A stretch of DNA of 64,000 nt. Origin: Synechocystis sp. PCC 7338 (GTDB taxonomy: Bacteria; Cyanobacteriota; Cyanobacteriia; Cyanobacteriales; Microcystaceae). The notes under the pieces are model-generated. The model was not told the DNA's origin. It saw nothing but the letters and a program-made list of their open reading frames with translations, and searched no databases. Made by a program: the position numbers and the translations under genes. Location of the stretch: positions 558,001 to 622,000 of the forward strand of contig NZ_CP054306.1 in assembly GCF_018282115.1 (NCBI RefSeq), given 5' to 3'. The stretch's first letter is position 1, and every line of letters begins with the position of its first letter. Shown here piece by piece: positions 46,906 to 57,667 of this stretch.

Positions 46906-47071
46906 ATGTTGGTATGGGCTGATTTCAATGCCTTAGCACAAATTTCCTGAGGCGGGGCAAAAAAGATCATTAAAAATTGTCAAGGGACAGAAACTAGCCT
47001 AAGATGAGACCCATATAAAGACTTGTCTTGCGACCCCAATACACATTAGGCAATAGAACTTAGGAGGATTT

Positions 47072-48151
47072 ATGGCTCTCGTCCCAATGCGATTGCTGTT
47101 AGACCATGCAGCGGAAAATGGTTATGGCATTCCCGCTTTCAATGTCAACAACATGGAGCAGATCATTTCGATCATGCAGGCCGCTGATGAAACCAACAGC
47201 CCTGTAATTTTGCAAGCTTCCCGTGGCGCCCGTAGCTATGCCGGGGAAAATTTTCTGCGCCATTTAGTTTTGGGGGCGGTCGAAACCTATCCTCACATTC
47301 CCATTGCCATGCACCAAGACCATGGTAATAGCCCCGCTACCTGCTATTCCGCCATCCGTAATGGTTTCACCAGTGTGATGATGGATGGTTCTTTGGAAGC
47401 CGACGCCAAAACCCCCGCTAGCTTTGAGTACAACGTTAATGTAACCGCTGAAGTGGTTAAGGTAGCCCACTCCGTTGGGGCCAGTGTAGAAGGGGAATTG
47501 GGTTGCTTAGGTTCCTTGGAAACCGGTCAAGGGGAAGCGGAAGACGGCCACGGTTTTGAAGGGAAATTAGACCACTCCCAACTGTTGACTGATCCCGAGG
47601 AAGCGGTGGAATTCGTTAACAAAACCCAGGTGGATGCCCTCGCTGTGGCGATCGGTACCAGCCATGGTGCCTATAAATTTACCCGTAAGCCCACTGGGGA
47701 AGTTTTGGCCATTAGCCGCATTGAAGAAATTCACCGTCTACTGCCCAATACCCACTTGGTAATGCACGGTTCTTCTTCCGTTCCCCAGGAATGGATTGAC
47801 ATGATTAACCAATACGGTGGTGCCATCCCCGAAACCTATGGTGTGCCCGTAGAAGAAATTCAAAAGGGTATTAAGAGCGGTGTTCGCAAAGTAAACATCG
47901 ACACCGATAACCGCTTGGCCATCACCGCCGCTTTCCGGGAAGCCGCCGCCAAGGATCCCAAGAACTTTGATCCCCGTCACTTCCTCAAGCCTTCTATCAA
48001 GTATATGAAGCAGATTTGTGCCGACCGTTATCAACAGTTCTGGACTGCTGGTAATGCTTCTAAGATCAAGCAATTGACCTTGGATGACTACGCTGCTAAA
48101 TATGCCAAAGGTGAGTTGACTACCACTTCCCGCACTTCTGTTGCTGTTTAG
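47072..48151 (+). CDS. fbaA: Fructose-bisphosphate aldolase, class II
   Basis: This 359-residue zinc-dependent aldolase makes fructose-1,6- and sedoheptulose-1,7-bisphosphate in the Calvin cycle and serves glycolysis. The blocks [27 protein letters not shown] (zinc His), [37 protein letters not shown] and [14 protein letters not shown] fit the class II type B family. AGGAGG precedes the ATG at about six bases, a very strong ribosome site. Confidence 0.97.
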   Translation: MALVPMRLLLDHAAENGYGIPAFNVNNMEQIISIMQAADETNSPVILQASRGARSYAGENFLRHLVLGAVETYPHIPIAMHQDHGNSPATCYSAIRNGFTSVMMDGSLEADAKTPASFEYNVNVTAEVVKVAHSVGASVEGELGCLGSLETGQGEAEDGHGFEGKLDHSQLLTDPEEAVEFVNKTQVDALAVAIGTSHGAYKFTRKPTGEVLAISRIEEIHRLLPNTHLVMHGSSSVPQEWIDMINQYGGAIPETYGVPVEEIQKGIKSGVRKVNIDTDNRLAITAAFREAAAKDPKNFDPRHFLKPSIKYMKQICADRYQQFWTAGNASKIKQLTLDDYAAKYAKGELTTTSRTSVAV

Positions 48152-48332
48152 GGTTTACAGGACGCTGGCAAAGTCTTCGGGCCTGGCAATGTAGTCCAGA
48201 TCCTGCCCTTTCCCCTCCTGGCTGGGGCTTAGCGAAATAAAGTTAGCAGGTATCAGCAGGACTAGAAAAATGGTTTCCCAATGTTAGCCATGGTGCGAAT
48301 TGGGAATACTGAATCCCTCTTAATAATTTTTG

Positions 48333-48366
48333 CTCCTCCTTGGTTTGACCTTGGGGGAGTTTTTTC
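48333..48366 (+). terminator. Rho-independent terminator of fbaA
   Basis: CTCCTCC pairs with GGGGGAG (one G-U pair), with a TT/TT bulge and a closing GG/CC, followed by TTTTTT and a pyrimidine-rich run. It lies about 180 bases after the fbaA stop, so the transcript has a long 3' UTR. Confidence 0.7.
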
Positions 48367-48429
48367 TTCTCAGACGGGCGGCAACCCCGTAAGATTGGGA
48401 AGATTAGTTTTGATTAAGCAACGGCGGTA

Positions 48430-49608
48430 ATGGTGAAACGCATTTCTATCCTTGGCTCTACGGGGTCCATTGGCACCCAAACTCTGGACATTGTTACCCA
48501 TCACCCCGACGCTTTTCAGGTGGTAGGCTTAGCGGCCGGAGGCAATGTGGCACTCCTGGCCCAACAGGTGGCGGAGTTTCGCCCAGAAATAGTTGCTATT
48601 CGCCGGGAAGAAAAGTTAGCGGATCTAAAAACGGCGATCGCCAGTTTGACCAATTACGAGCCGGAATATGTGGTGGGGGAAGCGGGGGTAGTGGAAGTAG
48701 CCCGCTATGGCGATGCAGAAAGCGTGGTCACAGGCATTGTTGGTTGTGCGGGATTATTGCCTACCATGGCGGCCATTGAGGCAGGGAAAGATATTGCTTT
48801 AGCCAATAAAGAAACTTTGATTGCGGGGGCTCCAGTGGTATTGCCCCTGGTGGAAAAAATGGGGGTGAAACTATTACCAGCAGATTCCGAGCATTCGGCT
48901 ATTTTTCAATGTTTGCAGGGGGTTCCGGAGGGCGGACTGAGGCGGATTATTCTCACCGCTTCCGGGGGCGCATTCCGGGACTTGCCGGTGGAGCGTTTAC
49001 CCTTTGTGACCGTACAGGATGCCCTCAAACACCCGAATTGGGCCATGGGACAAAAAATCACCATTGATTCCGCTACTCTCATGAATAAGGGTTTGGAGGT
49101 GATTGAAGCCCATTATTTGTTTGGCTTGGATTACGACCACATTGATATTGTTATCCATCCCCAGAGCATCATCCATTCCTTAATTGAGGTGCAAGATACT
49201 TCTGTCTTGGCTCAGTTGGGTTGGCCCGATATGCGTCTACCTCTCCTCTACGCCCTATCCTGGCCAGAAAGGATTTACACTGACTGGGAGCAGTTAGATT
49301 TAGTAAAAGCTGGCAGTTTAAGTTTTCGGGAACCGGATCACGACAAATATCCCTGCATGATGTTAGCCTATGCGGCCGGCAGGGCCGGGGGCGCCATGCC
49401 AGCGGTGTTAAATGCGGCCAATGAACAAGCCGTAGCTTTATTTTTGCAAGAAAAAATCAGCTTTTTGGATATTCCTCGTCTGATTGAAAAGACCTGTGAC
49501 CTCTACGTTGGTCAAAATACAGCTAGTCCTGATCTAGAAAAAATTTTGGCGGCAGATCAGTGGGCCCGGCGGACGGTGTTGGAAAGTAGCGCCTGTGTGG
49601 CCACTTAG
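48430..49608 (+). CDS. dxr: 1-deoxy-D-xylulose 5-phosphate reductoisomerase
   Basis: Dxr makes 2-C-methyl-D-erythritol 4-phosphate, the committed step of the MEP isoprenoid pathway. The 392-residue protein starts with the NADPH-binding [49 protein letters not shown] (metal Asp/Glu), [31 protein letters not shown] and the metal-binding [15 protein letters not shown] follow in order. Full length and intact. Confidence 0.97.
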   Translation: MVKRISILGSTGSIGTQTLDIVTHHPDAFQVVGLAAGGNVALLAQQVAEFRPEIVAIRREEKLADLKTAIASLTNYEPEYVVGEAGVVEVARYGDAESVVTGIVGCAGLLPTMAAIEAGKDIALANKETLIAGAPVVLPLVEKMGVKLLPADSEHSAIFQCLQGVPEGGLRRIILTASGGAFRDLPVERLPFVTVQDALKHPNWAMGQKITIDSATLMNKGLEVIEAHYLFGLDYDHIDIVIHPQSIIHSLIEVQDTSVLAQLGWPDMRLPLLYALSWPERIYTDWEQLDLVKAGSLSFREPDHDKYPCMMLAYAAGRAGGAMPAVLNAANEQAVALFLQEKISFLDIPRLIEKTCDLYVGQNTASPDLEKILAADQWARRTVLESSACVAT

Positions 49609-49966
49609 CAATAAAGTGTGCTTGACTTCAACTTTGACTGGAATTATTTGCCCAACGATGGTGGGGGATTCTGGTCAGCTTTGATGGGCCATTGCAGCGA
49701 TCGCCAGAATATTTTTCATCATTTAACTAGTCGAAACGGAGATCCCCCATTGCTCTATTACCTCTGATTCTGTTAATTGTCAGGGTCAAAAATAGAGAAT
49801 CTGGGCATAGGATTACAAAGACTGAGGTAGGGAAAACCCCACAGACGCAATTCGCCATTCCACCGTTAAACCTACATCCACGGCTGTACCCAGGGCAACA
49901 GCACAATAAAAGCGCTATGTTAGAATCAGCAATACACAGGGCACGCTGAGGTGATGGATTCAGGTT
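49609..49966 (+). other. Upstream region of clpC
   Basis: This is 358 bases between dxr and clpC. A TATGTT word near 49916-49921 could be a -10 element, but without a good -35. A HIP1 octamer is near 49697. No RNA gene or repeat was recognised. The clpC ATG has no strong ribosome site. Confidence 0.4.
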
Positions 49967-52432
49967 ATGTTTGAACGCTTTACGGAAAAAGCCATTAAAG
50001 TAATCATGCTTGCTCAGGAGGAAGCTCGTCGCCTCGGACATAACTTCGTTGGCACGGAACAAATTCTGCTCGGCTTGATTGGCGAAGGGACTGGCGTCGC
50101 CGCCAAGGTTCTCAAATCCATGGGGGTTAATCTCAAAGATGCCCGCATTGAAGTAGAAAAAATTATCGGGCGGGGATCAGGCTTTGTGGCTGTGGAAATC
50201 CCCTTTACTCCCCGGGCCAAGCGAGTGCTAGAACTTTCCCTAGAGGAAGCAAGGCAACTGGGCCACAATTATATCGGCACCGAACACTTGCTGTTGGGTC
50301 TGATTCGAGAAGGGGAAGGGGTAGCTGCTCGGGTCTTGGAAAACCTTGGGGTTGATCTATCCAAAGTCCGCACCCAGGTGATTCGTATGTTGGGAGAAAC
50401 CGCCGAGGTGGCCGCTGGAGGGGGATCCTCTGGCCGCACCAAAACCCCAACTCTAGACGAGTTTGGCTCTAATCTCACCCAGATGGCCGGGGAGGGTAAG
50501 TTAGACCCCGTGGTGGGCCGCCAGAAAGAAATTGAGCGGGTAATTCAAATCCTAGGACGCCGCACCAAAAATAACCCTGTCCTGATTGGGGAGCCAGGGG
50601 TAGGTAAAACGGCGATCGCCGAAGGTCTAGCCCAGCGCATTGCCAACAAAGATATTCCCGACATCCTCGAAGAAAAACGGGTCGTCACCCTGGACATTGG
50701 TCTGTTGGTGGCGGGCACCAAATACCGGGGGGAATTCGAGGAACGGCTGAAAAAAATCATGGATGAAATCCGCCAGGCCGGTAACATCATCCTGGTGATT
50801 GATGAAGTTCATACCCTGATCGGAGCCGGGGCCGCCGAAGGGGCGATCGATGCCGCTAATATTCTCAAACCCGCCCTAGCCCGGGGAGAATTGCAATGTA
50901 TTGGGGCCACCACTCTCGATGAGTACCGTAAGCATATTGAACGGGATGCCGCCCTGGAACGTCGTTTTCAGCCGGTGATGGTGGGGGAACCCTCCGTGGA
51001 AGAAACCATCGAGATTCTTTACGGTCTGCGGGAACGCTACGAGCAGCACCACAAACTGAAAATTTTAGACGAAGCCCTAGAAGCGGCCGCCAAACTTTCC
51101 GACCGCTACATCTCCGACCGCTTCCTGCCTGATAAGGCGATCGACCTCATTGACGAAGCTGGTTCCCGGGTGCGGTTGATTAATTCCCAATTGCCCCCTG
51201 CGGCAAAGGAATTGGATAAGGAATTGCGGCAAATTCTGAAAGAAAAAGATGATGCTGTCCGCAATCAGGACTTCGAGCAAGCTGGGGAACTCAAGGACCG
51301 GGAAGACGAAATTAAAAAACAAATCCGGGCGATCGCCTCTTCCAAAAAAGCGGAAGGGGATAACGGCGAACCGGAAGTAACTTCCGAAGAAATTGCCCAC
51401 ATTGTCGCCTCCTGGACAGGGGTGCCGGTGAACAAGCTAACGGAATCGGAGTCGGAAAAACTGTTGCACATGGAAGATACCCTCCATCAACGGTTAATTG
51501 GCCAAGAAGATGCGGTTAAAGCCGTTTCCCGCGCCATCCGTCGAGCTAGGGTCGGACTGAAAAATCCCAACCGTCCCATTGCGAGCTTCATCTTCTCCGG
51601 TCCCACTGGGGTTGGTAAAACGGAGCTGACCAAAGCCCTAGCGGCCTACTTCTTCGGTTCCGAAGAAGCCATGATCCGCTTGGATATGTCCGAATTTATG
51701 GAACGCCACACCGTTTCTAAATTGATTGGTTCTCCTCCGGGTTATGTGGGCTACAACGAAGGTGGTCAGTTAACGGAAGCGGTACGCCGTCGCCCCTACA
51801 CGGTGGTGCTCTTCGACGAAATTGAAAAAGCCCACCCGGACATCTTCAATATGCTCCTGCAAATTTTGGAAGATGGTCGCCTTACCGATGCCAAAGGTCG
51901 CACAGTGGACTTCAAAAACACCCTGTTGATCATGACCTCCAACATTGGTTCCAAGGTGATTGAAAAAGGTGGCGGTGGTTTAGGCTTTGATTTTGCCGAC
52001 GACCAAGCCGAGTCCCAATACAATCGCATTCGCTCCTTGGTGAATGAAGAGTTGAAAAACTACTTCCGTCCTGAGTTCCTGAATCGTTTGGATGAGATTA
52101 TCGTCTTCCGTCAATTGAACAAGGACGAAGTCAAGGAAATTTCCGAAATCCTCCTGCGGGATGTGTTTGCCCGGTTGGTGGAAAAAGAAATTTCTTTGCA
52201 AGTCACCGACAAGTTCAAAGAACGCATTGTGGAAGAAGGGTTCAACCCTGCCTACGGTGCCCGTCCCCTGCGCCGGGCCATTATGCGCCTGCTGGAAGAC
52301 GTGTTAGCGGAAGAAATTCTTTCGGGCCGCCTCAAGGAAGGTAGTCAAGCCCTGGTGGACATTGGCGAAGACAACCAAGTGGTGGTCATCCCCGGTGAAA
52401 CAAGGGAATTGATTGCCCCCGGTGTGGAATAG
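49967..52432 (+). CDS. clpC: ATP-dependent Clp protease ATPase subunit ClpC
   Basis: ClpC is the Hsp100 unfoldase feeding ClpP/R. The 821-residue protein has the double N-domain ([20 protein letters not shown] and the second [25 protein letters not shown]), the first AAA+ module (Walker A GEPGVGKT, Walker [13 protein letters not shown]), a middle coiled coil with a UVR-like segment ([19 protein letters not shown]), the second AAA+ module ([18 protein letters not shown]) and the C-terminal D2-small domain. The middle-domain length distinguishes it from ClpB. A strong terminator follows. Confidence 0.98.
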   Translation: MFERFTEKAIKVIMLAQEEARRLGHNFVGTEQILLGLIGEGTGVAAKVLKSMGVNLKDARIEVEKIIGRGSGFVAVEIPFTPRAKRVLELSLEEARQLGHNYIGTEHLLLGLIREGEGVAARVLENLGVDLSKVRTQVIRMLGETAEVAAGGGSSGRTKTPTLDEFGSNLTQMAGEGKLDPVVGRQKEIERVIQILGRRTKNNPVLIGEPGVGKTAIAEGLAQRIANKDIPDILEEKRVVTLDIGLLVAGTKYRGEFEERLKKIMDEIRQAGNIILVIDEVHTLIGAGAAEGAIDAANILKPALARGELQCIGATTLDEYRKHIERDAALERRFQPVMVGEPSVEETIEILYGLRERYEQHHKLKILDEALEAAAKLSDRYISDRFLPDKAIDLIDEAGSRVRLINSQLPPAAKELDKELRQILKEKDDAVRNQDFEQAGELKDREDEIKKQIRAIASSKKAEGDNGEPEVTSEEIAHIVASWTGVPVNKLTESESEKLLHMEDTLHQRLIGQEDAVKAVSRAIRRARVGLKNPNRPIASFIFSGPTGVGKTELTKALAAYFFGSEEAMIRLDMSEFMERHTVSKLIGSPPGYVGYNEGGQLTEAVRRRPYTVVLFDEIEKAHPDIFNMLLQILEDGRLTDAKGRTVDFKNTLLIMTSNIGSKVIEKGGGGLGFDFADDQAESQYNRIRSLVNEELKNYFRPEFLNRLDEIIVFRQLNKDEVKEISEILLRDVFARLVEKEISLQVTDKFKERIVEEGFNPAYGARPLRRAIMRLLEDVLAEEILSGRLKEGSQALVDIGEDNQVVVIPGETRELIAPGVE

Positions 52433-52469
52433 TTAGCTCCCCTCAGTGGGCCACTACCATGGGATTTTA

Positions 52470-52496
52470 GGGAGGACAAAACGTCTTCCCTTTTTT
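52470..52496 (+). terminator. Rho-independent terminator of clpC
   Basis: GGGAGGAC pairs with GTCTTCCC (one G-U) around AAAAC and is followed by TTTTTTG. It sits 37 bases after the clpC stop, just before the SbcD-like gene. Confidence 0.9.
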
Positions 52497-52522
52497 GTTG
52501 GAGTTATTGGAAGATTATTGCC

Positions 52523-53773
52523 ATGTTAAAAGTCCTGCATCTTTCTGACATTCATCTGGGCAGTGGTTTTTCCCATGGGCACATTAATCCGGCTACGGGG
52601 CTAAATACGAGGTTAGAAGATTTTATCCAGAGTTTACGGCTTTGCATTGACCGGGCAATTCAAGAGCCGGCGGATGTGGTGCTTTTTGGGGGGGATGCTT
52701 TTCCCGATGCCACCCCGCCCCCCTACGTCCAGGAAGCGTTTGCGGCTGAATTTCGCCGTTTGGCCGATGCCCATATTCCCACTGTCCTATTAGTGGGCAA
52801 CCATGATCAGCATTCCCAGGGCAGTGGGGGAGCTAGTCTTTGCATCTATCGCACCCTGGCGGTACCCGGCTTCATCGTTGGCGATCGCCTGGCCACCCAT
52901 TTAATTCCCACGGTGAATGGGGATTTGCAAATTGTTACCCTGCCTTGGTTGACCCGTTCGACTCTGTTAACCAGGCCGGAAACGGAGGGATTGTCCCTAG
53001 AAGCAATTAACTTGCTCTTGCTGAAAAAGTTACAACCCATTTTGGAAGGAGAAATCCGGAGCTTAGATCCCCAGCTACCCACAATTTTGTTGGCCCATTT
53101 AATGGCAGACCGGGCCACCTTTGGAGCGGAGAAAACCCTCTCCGTAGGTAAAGGTTTTACTATTCCCCTAGCCTTAATTAATCGGCCCGAATTTAATTAC
53201 GTTGCTTTGGGTCATGTCCACAAACACCAAAATCTCAATCCCCACAACAATCCCCCCATTGTTTATCCCGGTAGCATTGAGCGGGTGGACTTTGGTGAAG
53301 AAAAGGAAGATAAAGGCTATATTTGGCTGGAAATTAGCAAGGGAAAAGTAAATTGGCAATTTTGTCCTCTGTCCGCCCGTCCCTTTAAAACCATTAAGGT
53401 CGATGTAACGGAGGCCGAAGATCCCCAGGCTGAATTATTAATGGCGATCGCCAAAACAACCATTGATGATGCGGTGGTACGGCTAATTTACCAAATTCGT
53501 TCTGAACAGCTAGAACAAATAGATAACCGCAAATTACAGGAGGCTTTGAAACCGAGCCATTCCTACACCATCCGCCCAGAATTGGTGAGTCAGTTGGCCA
53601 GGCCCCGATTGCCAGAATTGGGGGTTGGTTCCGCCCTTGATCCCCTCGCCGCCCTGCGCACCTATCTGGAAAACAAAAAAGACATTAAAGGACTAATGCC
53701 CGACCTAATGGAGGCGGCCGAGCATTTACTCAGTGCCAATGAAGAGCATTGGCTAGAGACAGTGGGAGACTGA
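52523..53773 (+). CDS. sbcD: SbcD/Mre11-like DNA repair exonuclease
   Basis: This 416-residue calcineurin-like phosphoesterase has the full Mre11/SbcD metal set: VLHLSDIHLGSGF, FGGDAFPD, VGNHDQHS, LLAHLMAD and VALGHVHKHQ. A C-terminal capping domain of about 130 residues follows. With a SbcC/Rad50 ATPase it would process DNA ends and hairpins; no sbcC gene is in the window. The ATG lies 26 bases after the clpC terminator. Confidence 0.9.
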   Translation: MLKVLHLSDIHLGSGFSHGHINPATGLNTRLEDFIQSLRLCIDRAIQEPADVVLFGGDAFPDATPPPYVQEAFAAEFRRLADAHIPTVLLVGNHDQHSQGSGGASLCIYRTLAVPGFIVGDRLATHLIPTVNGDLQIVTLPWLTRSTLLTRPETEGLSLEAINLLLLKKLQPILEGEIRSLDPQLPTILLAHLMADRATFGAEKTLSVGKGFTIPLALINRPEFNYVALGHVHKHQNLNPHNNPPIVYPGSIERVDFGEEKEDKGYIWLEISKGKVNWQFCPLSARPFKTIKVDVTEAEDPQAELLMAIAKTTIDDAVVRLIYQIRSEQLEQIDNRKLQEALKPSHSYTIRPELVSQLARPRLPELGVGSALDPLAALRTYLENKKDIKGLMPDLMEAAEHLLSANEEHWLETVGD

Positions 53774-53855
53774 GGGCATATTGGTTCAGCCTTAATAACT
53801 CCTGTTGATTCCTTTCAGCGACCAAGGAAAAACCTTGGCAAAATCCCTAACCTGA

Positions 53856-54338
53856 TTAACCGCCGTAGTTCCAGCCGGTACTTTCCAGCAATAAAGGCTC
53901 TCCTTCGTTGAAAACTTGGGCGCCAATCACTTCACCGACAAAAACGGTGTGATCGCCGTGGGCCACAGAGCCTACCACCCGGCATTCCACATAGCCTAAG
54001 CAATCTTTGAGCACAGGGCAACCAGTTTCGGGGGCATCAAGCACATCAAAGTTTTCAAACTTGTCTCCGACCCGGCGTTGGGGCTTAAAAAATTGCGCCG
54101 CCACATCTTTTTGGTCCGCCGCCAGAAAGCTGAGGGCAAACTGACCACTTTCCTGCAACAGCCGATGGGAAATAGAGTCAGTGCGCACGCAGTTAACCAC
54201 GAGGGGAGGCTCAAAGGAGCCCTGCATTACCCAACTAGCGGTGAAACCGTTAGCTTCGTCTCCAGATTTAACGCCACAGACGTAGAGTCCGTGGGGAATT
54301 TTACGCAGGAGAGTTTTCTTGGCTTGTTCGTCTAGCAC
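53856..54338 (-). CDS. Flavin reductase-like FMN-binding protein
   Basis: This 160-residue protein of the flavin reductase-like fold contains PHGLYVCGVKSGDEANGFTASW, SFEPPLVVNCVRTDSISH and the closing YVECRVVGSVAHGDHTVFVGEV. It resembles the C-terminal flavin reductase domain of the Flv3 protein at 19074-20795 (GLY..., TASWV/LASWV, Y(V/L)ECxV), but stands alone. It probably binds FMN and uses NAD(P)H; the electron acceptor is unknown. The start is likely a GTG. Confidence 0.87.
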   Translation of the reverse strand: MLDEQAKKTLLRKIPHGLYVCGVKSGDEANGFTASWVMQGSFEPPLVVNCVRTDSISHRLLQESGQFALSFLAADQKDVAAQFFKPQRRVGDKFENFDVLDAPETGCPVLKDCLGYVECRVVGSVAHGDHTVFVGEVIGAQVFNEGEPLLLESTGWNYGG

Positions 54339-54524
54339 GGTGTTTTCTCAAGATTGAATGACAATTTAGCAGTCCATATTTCCCTAGCTTAACAATCCCT
54401 GACGCCTAATCAACCCTATTCAGAACTCGTATTTGCCCCCAATGGGGCTGAAATTGGCTAATTTTCATGATTCTTTCGTAAATAATTTTTACCAATTAGT
54501 TTATCCCCGGAAAATCTCAATACA

Positions 54525-55310
54525 ATGATTCCATCATTACTGCCCGACCCGGCGATCGCCATGGACCCCAATCATTTCTCCGGCAACATTTCTCGGCCCA
54601 TTTACCGCAAACAGGTAAGGCAATATCTCGCCATGGTGGCGGTGTTGGCCATGGTTAGCACCAGTTGCAAAGGCAATAATCCCAAAACTAACCAGGGTAG
54701 TGGAGCCGGCAATAACGAGAAAATTGAAGCCCTTTATTACACCAGTGTGGCGGAATGTAAAACAGACACCACCAATCAGGCCCAGGAGTATCAGGTTTTG
54801 GTAGAGGCCCACAAAGCCGGCAAATTACCCAATGCCCCAAGTCCGCCCCCAATTCGCCCGGAGGAATGTGAGGCCCAAATGAAGGCGGCCCAGGCGGAAC
54901 ATCAACGCAATGCACCAGTCTATGGCAGTCGAGCCGATTGTCAAGCCGATGGGATAACTTGTGAACCAACCCCCAGTGGCTACCACACCAGTGGTTACCG
55001 TCCAGTCTTTGGGGGGGCCTATTTTTATCCCTACGGCAACAGTTACACCTACATTTATTCCGGCGGTGTGCAGCGACGGGTATTGCAACCGTCCATCGTT
55101 TATCGGGGGACGAATCCAGACCAGTTGATCACCCCCAATGGGGTCACTGTACCCCGCACCACCACAGGCAAAGTTTCCACCTCCAAGGCGGTCACTGCCC
55201 CCGCTCCCCCCCGACCTGCGGGTACCGCTGCCAAGGGCACCATTTCTGGGCGCAGTAGTAATAAGGGTTTCGGTTCCACCTTTAAGGGCACTGGCCGGGG
55301 AGGCAAATAA
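54525..55310 (+). CDS. YgiB-like lipoprotein (DUF1190)
   Basis: This 261-residue exported protein has a basic segment (YRKQVRQYLAM), a hydrophobic stretch and a lipobox-like VSTSC, so it is probably a lipoprotein. The mature part matches DUF1190: YYTSVAECKTDT, the paired EECEAQMKAA, YGSRADCQADG, and then a Gly/Tyr/Ser-rich low-complexity tail. E. coli ygiB is also followed by ygiC, as here. An ATG 36 bases downstream (54561) would also keep the signal. The stop overlaps the next ATG (TAATG). Confidence 0.82.
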   Translation: MIPSLLPDPAIAMDPNHFSGNISRPIYRKQVRQYLAMVAVLAMVSTSCKGNNPKTNQGSGAGNNEKIEALYYTSVAECKTDTTNQAQEYQVLVEAHKAGKLPNAPSPPPIRPEECEAQMKAAQAEHQRNAPVYGSRADCQADGITCEPTPSGYHTSGYRPVFGGAYFYPYGNSYTYIYSGGVQRRVLQPSIVYRGTNPDQLITPNGVTVPRTTTGKVSTSKAVTAPAPPRPAGTAAKGTISGRSSNKGFGSTFKGTGRGGK

Positions 55311-56653
55311 TGCAACCGATCAAAATTAGTCGTCGTCCCCGCTGGCGTCAGCATATTCAGGACAATGCCTATCAAGCGGATGTGCTCAGTGATGCGGCCC
55401 AGCAATATTGGGTGGAAACCCTGTCCCAACCCTTTGCCATCCAATTCAGCCCCCAGGAAGAAACGGCGATCGCCATTGCGAGTGAAAAACTTTGGCAAAT
55501 GTGTGTGGAATTTCTAGACTGGTTTTTTGATGAGGATGATGATTCCGCCGTTGATGAAAGGTTAGCCCAGTTAAAAATTCGCTCTGAATATTGGCCTGCT
55601 CTGAAAAAAAGTTGGCATCGCACCGATCCAGTGGAAGATTTGAGTTTAGCTACCCGTTTTGATCTAGTGGTCACCGAAGATGGTCAGATTAAATTAATTG
55701 AAATTAATGGGGAAACGCCACTATTGGGAGCGGAAACGGTTTACCAATGGAATTGGTTAGTGGACTACCAACGCAACCACAATCAAGGGGCCTATGCTTT
55801 ACCGGCCAATGCTAGTCAGTTTAATGAATATTGGGAAAGAACGGCGGGGCAATGGCGCAGAATTTATGAAGAATATGATTTACTCCGCACAGGCATTTCC
55901 TTTCTGGTGGATGAACAACTAGAAGAAGATAGTGAAATGGCAATGCAATTAATCCAAATTCTGCACGATGAAGTGGATGAAAATGTTTACACCCAATTGG
56001 TTTATCTAAGGGGTTTAGAAAATGATCGGGGTCAATTAATCCAAAGGGGCTTGGGTTTAGATGAGGACGGTTATTTCATTGACCATGCTAATGAAAGAAT
56101 TTCTATTTTATGGAAAATATATGATTGGTCGGATTTGCAAAATGATATGGCCAATGCTGGTTGCACTGAGGCGTTAGCCCAACGTTTAGCGGTGGGAGAT
56201 ACAAAAGTAATTGAACCTTTATGGAAACAAATTTTATCTAACAAAGGGGCCATGGCTTTAATTTGGCAAGAATTCAAACAGAGTGAGTATGCTGAATATC
56301 TCCTGCCCACTTATTTTGAGAGTGATATTTCCCTAGAAGCAACCCGTTTATTATTGGAGGGCTTACACGTTCGTAAACCTTTGTTGGGTATGGAAGGCAT
56401 TGGTGTTTCCATTGAGTTGGGGGCTGGAGCAGTGGAAAAACGGCCTACCTATGGTTATGGTGAGGAGGGTTTTATTATCCAAGAATATATTGAACTGCCC
56501 CAGGCCTTTGACTACCATTACATGGTGGGGAGTTGGGTTATTGATGATACGGCGGCTGGCATTATTTTACGGGGAGATACTTCGCAAATTACAGGTCGTC
56601 ATTGTTTGATTATTCCCCATATTGTGGCCGAAGACTTTTTATCGATTAGTTAA
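55310..56653 (+). CDS. Glutathionylspermidine synthase-family ATP-grasp enzyme (YgiC-like)
   Basis: This 447-residue protein of the GSP synthetase/YgiC family likely makes an amide between a carboxylate and an amine with ATP. WPALKKSWHRTDP, ATRFDLVVTEDGQIKLIEINGETPLLGAE and the late GYGEEGFIIQEYIELP with DYHYMVGSWVID are the ATP-grasp and substrate blocks. No amidase domain is present, unlike E. coli Gsp. The substrate is unknown. It overlaps ygiB by one base and is followed 32 bases later by the ferritin-like gene. Confidence 0.88.
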   Translation: MQPIKISRRPRWRQHIQDNAYQADVLSDAAQQYWVETLSQPFAIQFSPQEETAIAIASEKLWQMCVEFLDWFFDEDDDSAVDERLAQLKIRSEYWPALKKSWHRTDPVEDLSLATRFDLVVTEDGQIKLIEINGETPLLGAETVYQWNWLVDYQRNHNQGAYALPANASQFNEYWERTAGQWRRIYEEYDLLRTGISFLVDEQLEEDSEMAMQLIQILHDEVDENVYTQLVYLRGLENDRGQLIQRGLGLDEDGYFIDHANERISILWKIYDWSDLQNDMANAGCTEALAQRLAVGDTKVIEPLWKQILSNKGAMALIWQEFKQSEYAEYLLPTYFESDISLEATRLLLEGLHVRKPLLGMEGIGVSIELGAGAVEKRPTYGYGEEGFIIQEYIELPQAFDYHYMVGSWVIDDTAAGIILRGDTSQITGRHCLIIPHIVAEDFLSIS

Positions 56654-56685
56654 GCGATAGTTTCTAAAATATAAGGTGAGCAGTC

Positions 56686-57495
56686 ATGGAAATTACTTGT
56701 TTAAAACACAGTCAAATCAATATTAATCACAAGAATTGTTTAAATAACTGGAATGTAGATAAATCGATCTCCATGGATTATCAACTCCCTGCTGAGATCT
56801 TGGACAATATAGTAACCAGTCTCAAAGATGATTTCTGTATTTTATTAAGTCGAGATGTTTATTCTGAAGGGGATGCTCAATTTTTATCTGATTATTTATT
56901 ATCTCGTTCACAGGAATTATCCCCAGATTTTTTAGCTTTATTACCCCGATGGCTGGGAGATGAACAAAAACATTATCAAACTCTGCGGCGGGTTTACCGT
57001 TGTTTGTCCGGACTAGATTTTGTCACTATGGATGAAGATTTTCATCGACGATTGCCTAGTTTAGAACCCATTGCTTGGGTTTTACAAGACGAGTTTACCA
57101 TTGTTAGCACCCTAGTGTTTGACGAATTGGGGTCTATGTTTTCTTACCGTCGGGATCTACGGGAATATTATCAACCTTTTGGTAAAGTATTTAGTCGTGT
57201 GGGACAACATTTAGTCCAGGATGAAGGTAGTCATTTTCGCCACTTTTTAAATATTCTCAAGCAGAACTATTCCCATCGCCTCAAAGAATTACCGGATTTT
57301 TTCCATAATTTAATCAAGCTGGAAAAATCCCTGGGGCGTTATTACCACACCTTTTTGCTAGACCATGCCCAGGAAATGCACCGTTTCCCGCCCTACTTTA
57401 GCGAAGTTATTGTCCAGTTAATTTTGGCTGAGCTAAACCTTAGCGATCGCCCTAGCACTGCTGTGATTAAATCCTTAACTCTTGTTTTGTCCTAA
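56686..57495 (+). CDS. Ferritin-like di-iron protein, unknown function
   Basis: This 269-residue all-helical protein has the (E, ExxH)2 pattern of ferritin-like di-iron oxidases: an early glutamate in YSEGDAQFL, LGDEQKHYQTL, then LQDEFTIVSTLVFDELG and VQDEGSHFRHFL. This suggests a dinuclear iron or manganese site, as in acyl-ACP desaturases, AurF-like N-oxygenases or miaE-type hydroxylases. I do not recognise a specific family. Its place after YgiB and YgiC suggests a joint pathway (inference). AAGGTG precedes the ATG; a later ATG at 56773 lacks a ribosome site. Its 3' end lies in a tandem duplication. Confidence 0.7.
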   Translation: MEITCLKHSQININHKNCLNNWNVDKSISMDYQLPAEILDNIVTSLKDDFCILLSRDVYSEGDAQFLSDYLLSRSQELSPDFLALLPRWLGDEQKHYQTLRRVYRCLSGLDFVTMDEDFHRRLPSLEPIAWVLQDEFTIVSTLVFDELGSMFSYRRDLREYYQPFGKVFSRVGQHLVQDEGSHFRHFLNILKQNYSHRLKELPDFFHNLIKLEKSLGRYYHTFLLDHAQEMHRFPPYFSEVIVQLILAELNLSDRPSTAVIKSLTLVLS

Positions 57496-57667
57496 TCTAT
57501 CAGTTACTTAATTCCTCCCATGGAAGTTGGCGATCGCCTAAAAATCACAACTCACAATAATGGAGATCGCCCTGGCACCGATGTTATAAAATCTTTGACC
57601 GATTCCTCCTTTGTTTCGCCCTAATCTATGAGTTACCTAATTCGTCCCATGGAAATTGGCGATCGCC
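57441..57667 (+). repeat. Decayed tandem duplication across a gene junction
   Basis: Two diverged copies of about 100 bases lie at 57441-57538 and 57561-57667, offset by 120 bases at the left and 129 at the right because of a nine-base indel. Each contains a GATCGCCCT(A/G)GCAC segment (end of the di-iron gene), CCTAATCTAT, then (A)GTTACxTAATTCxTCCCATGGAA and GGCGATCGCC. Copy 1 has the real stop and a dead start (ATC for ATG) for the GNAT gene; copy 2 has a dead gene end and the real start. Confidence 0.85.
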
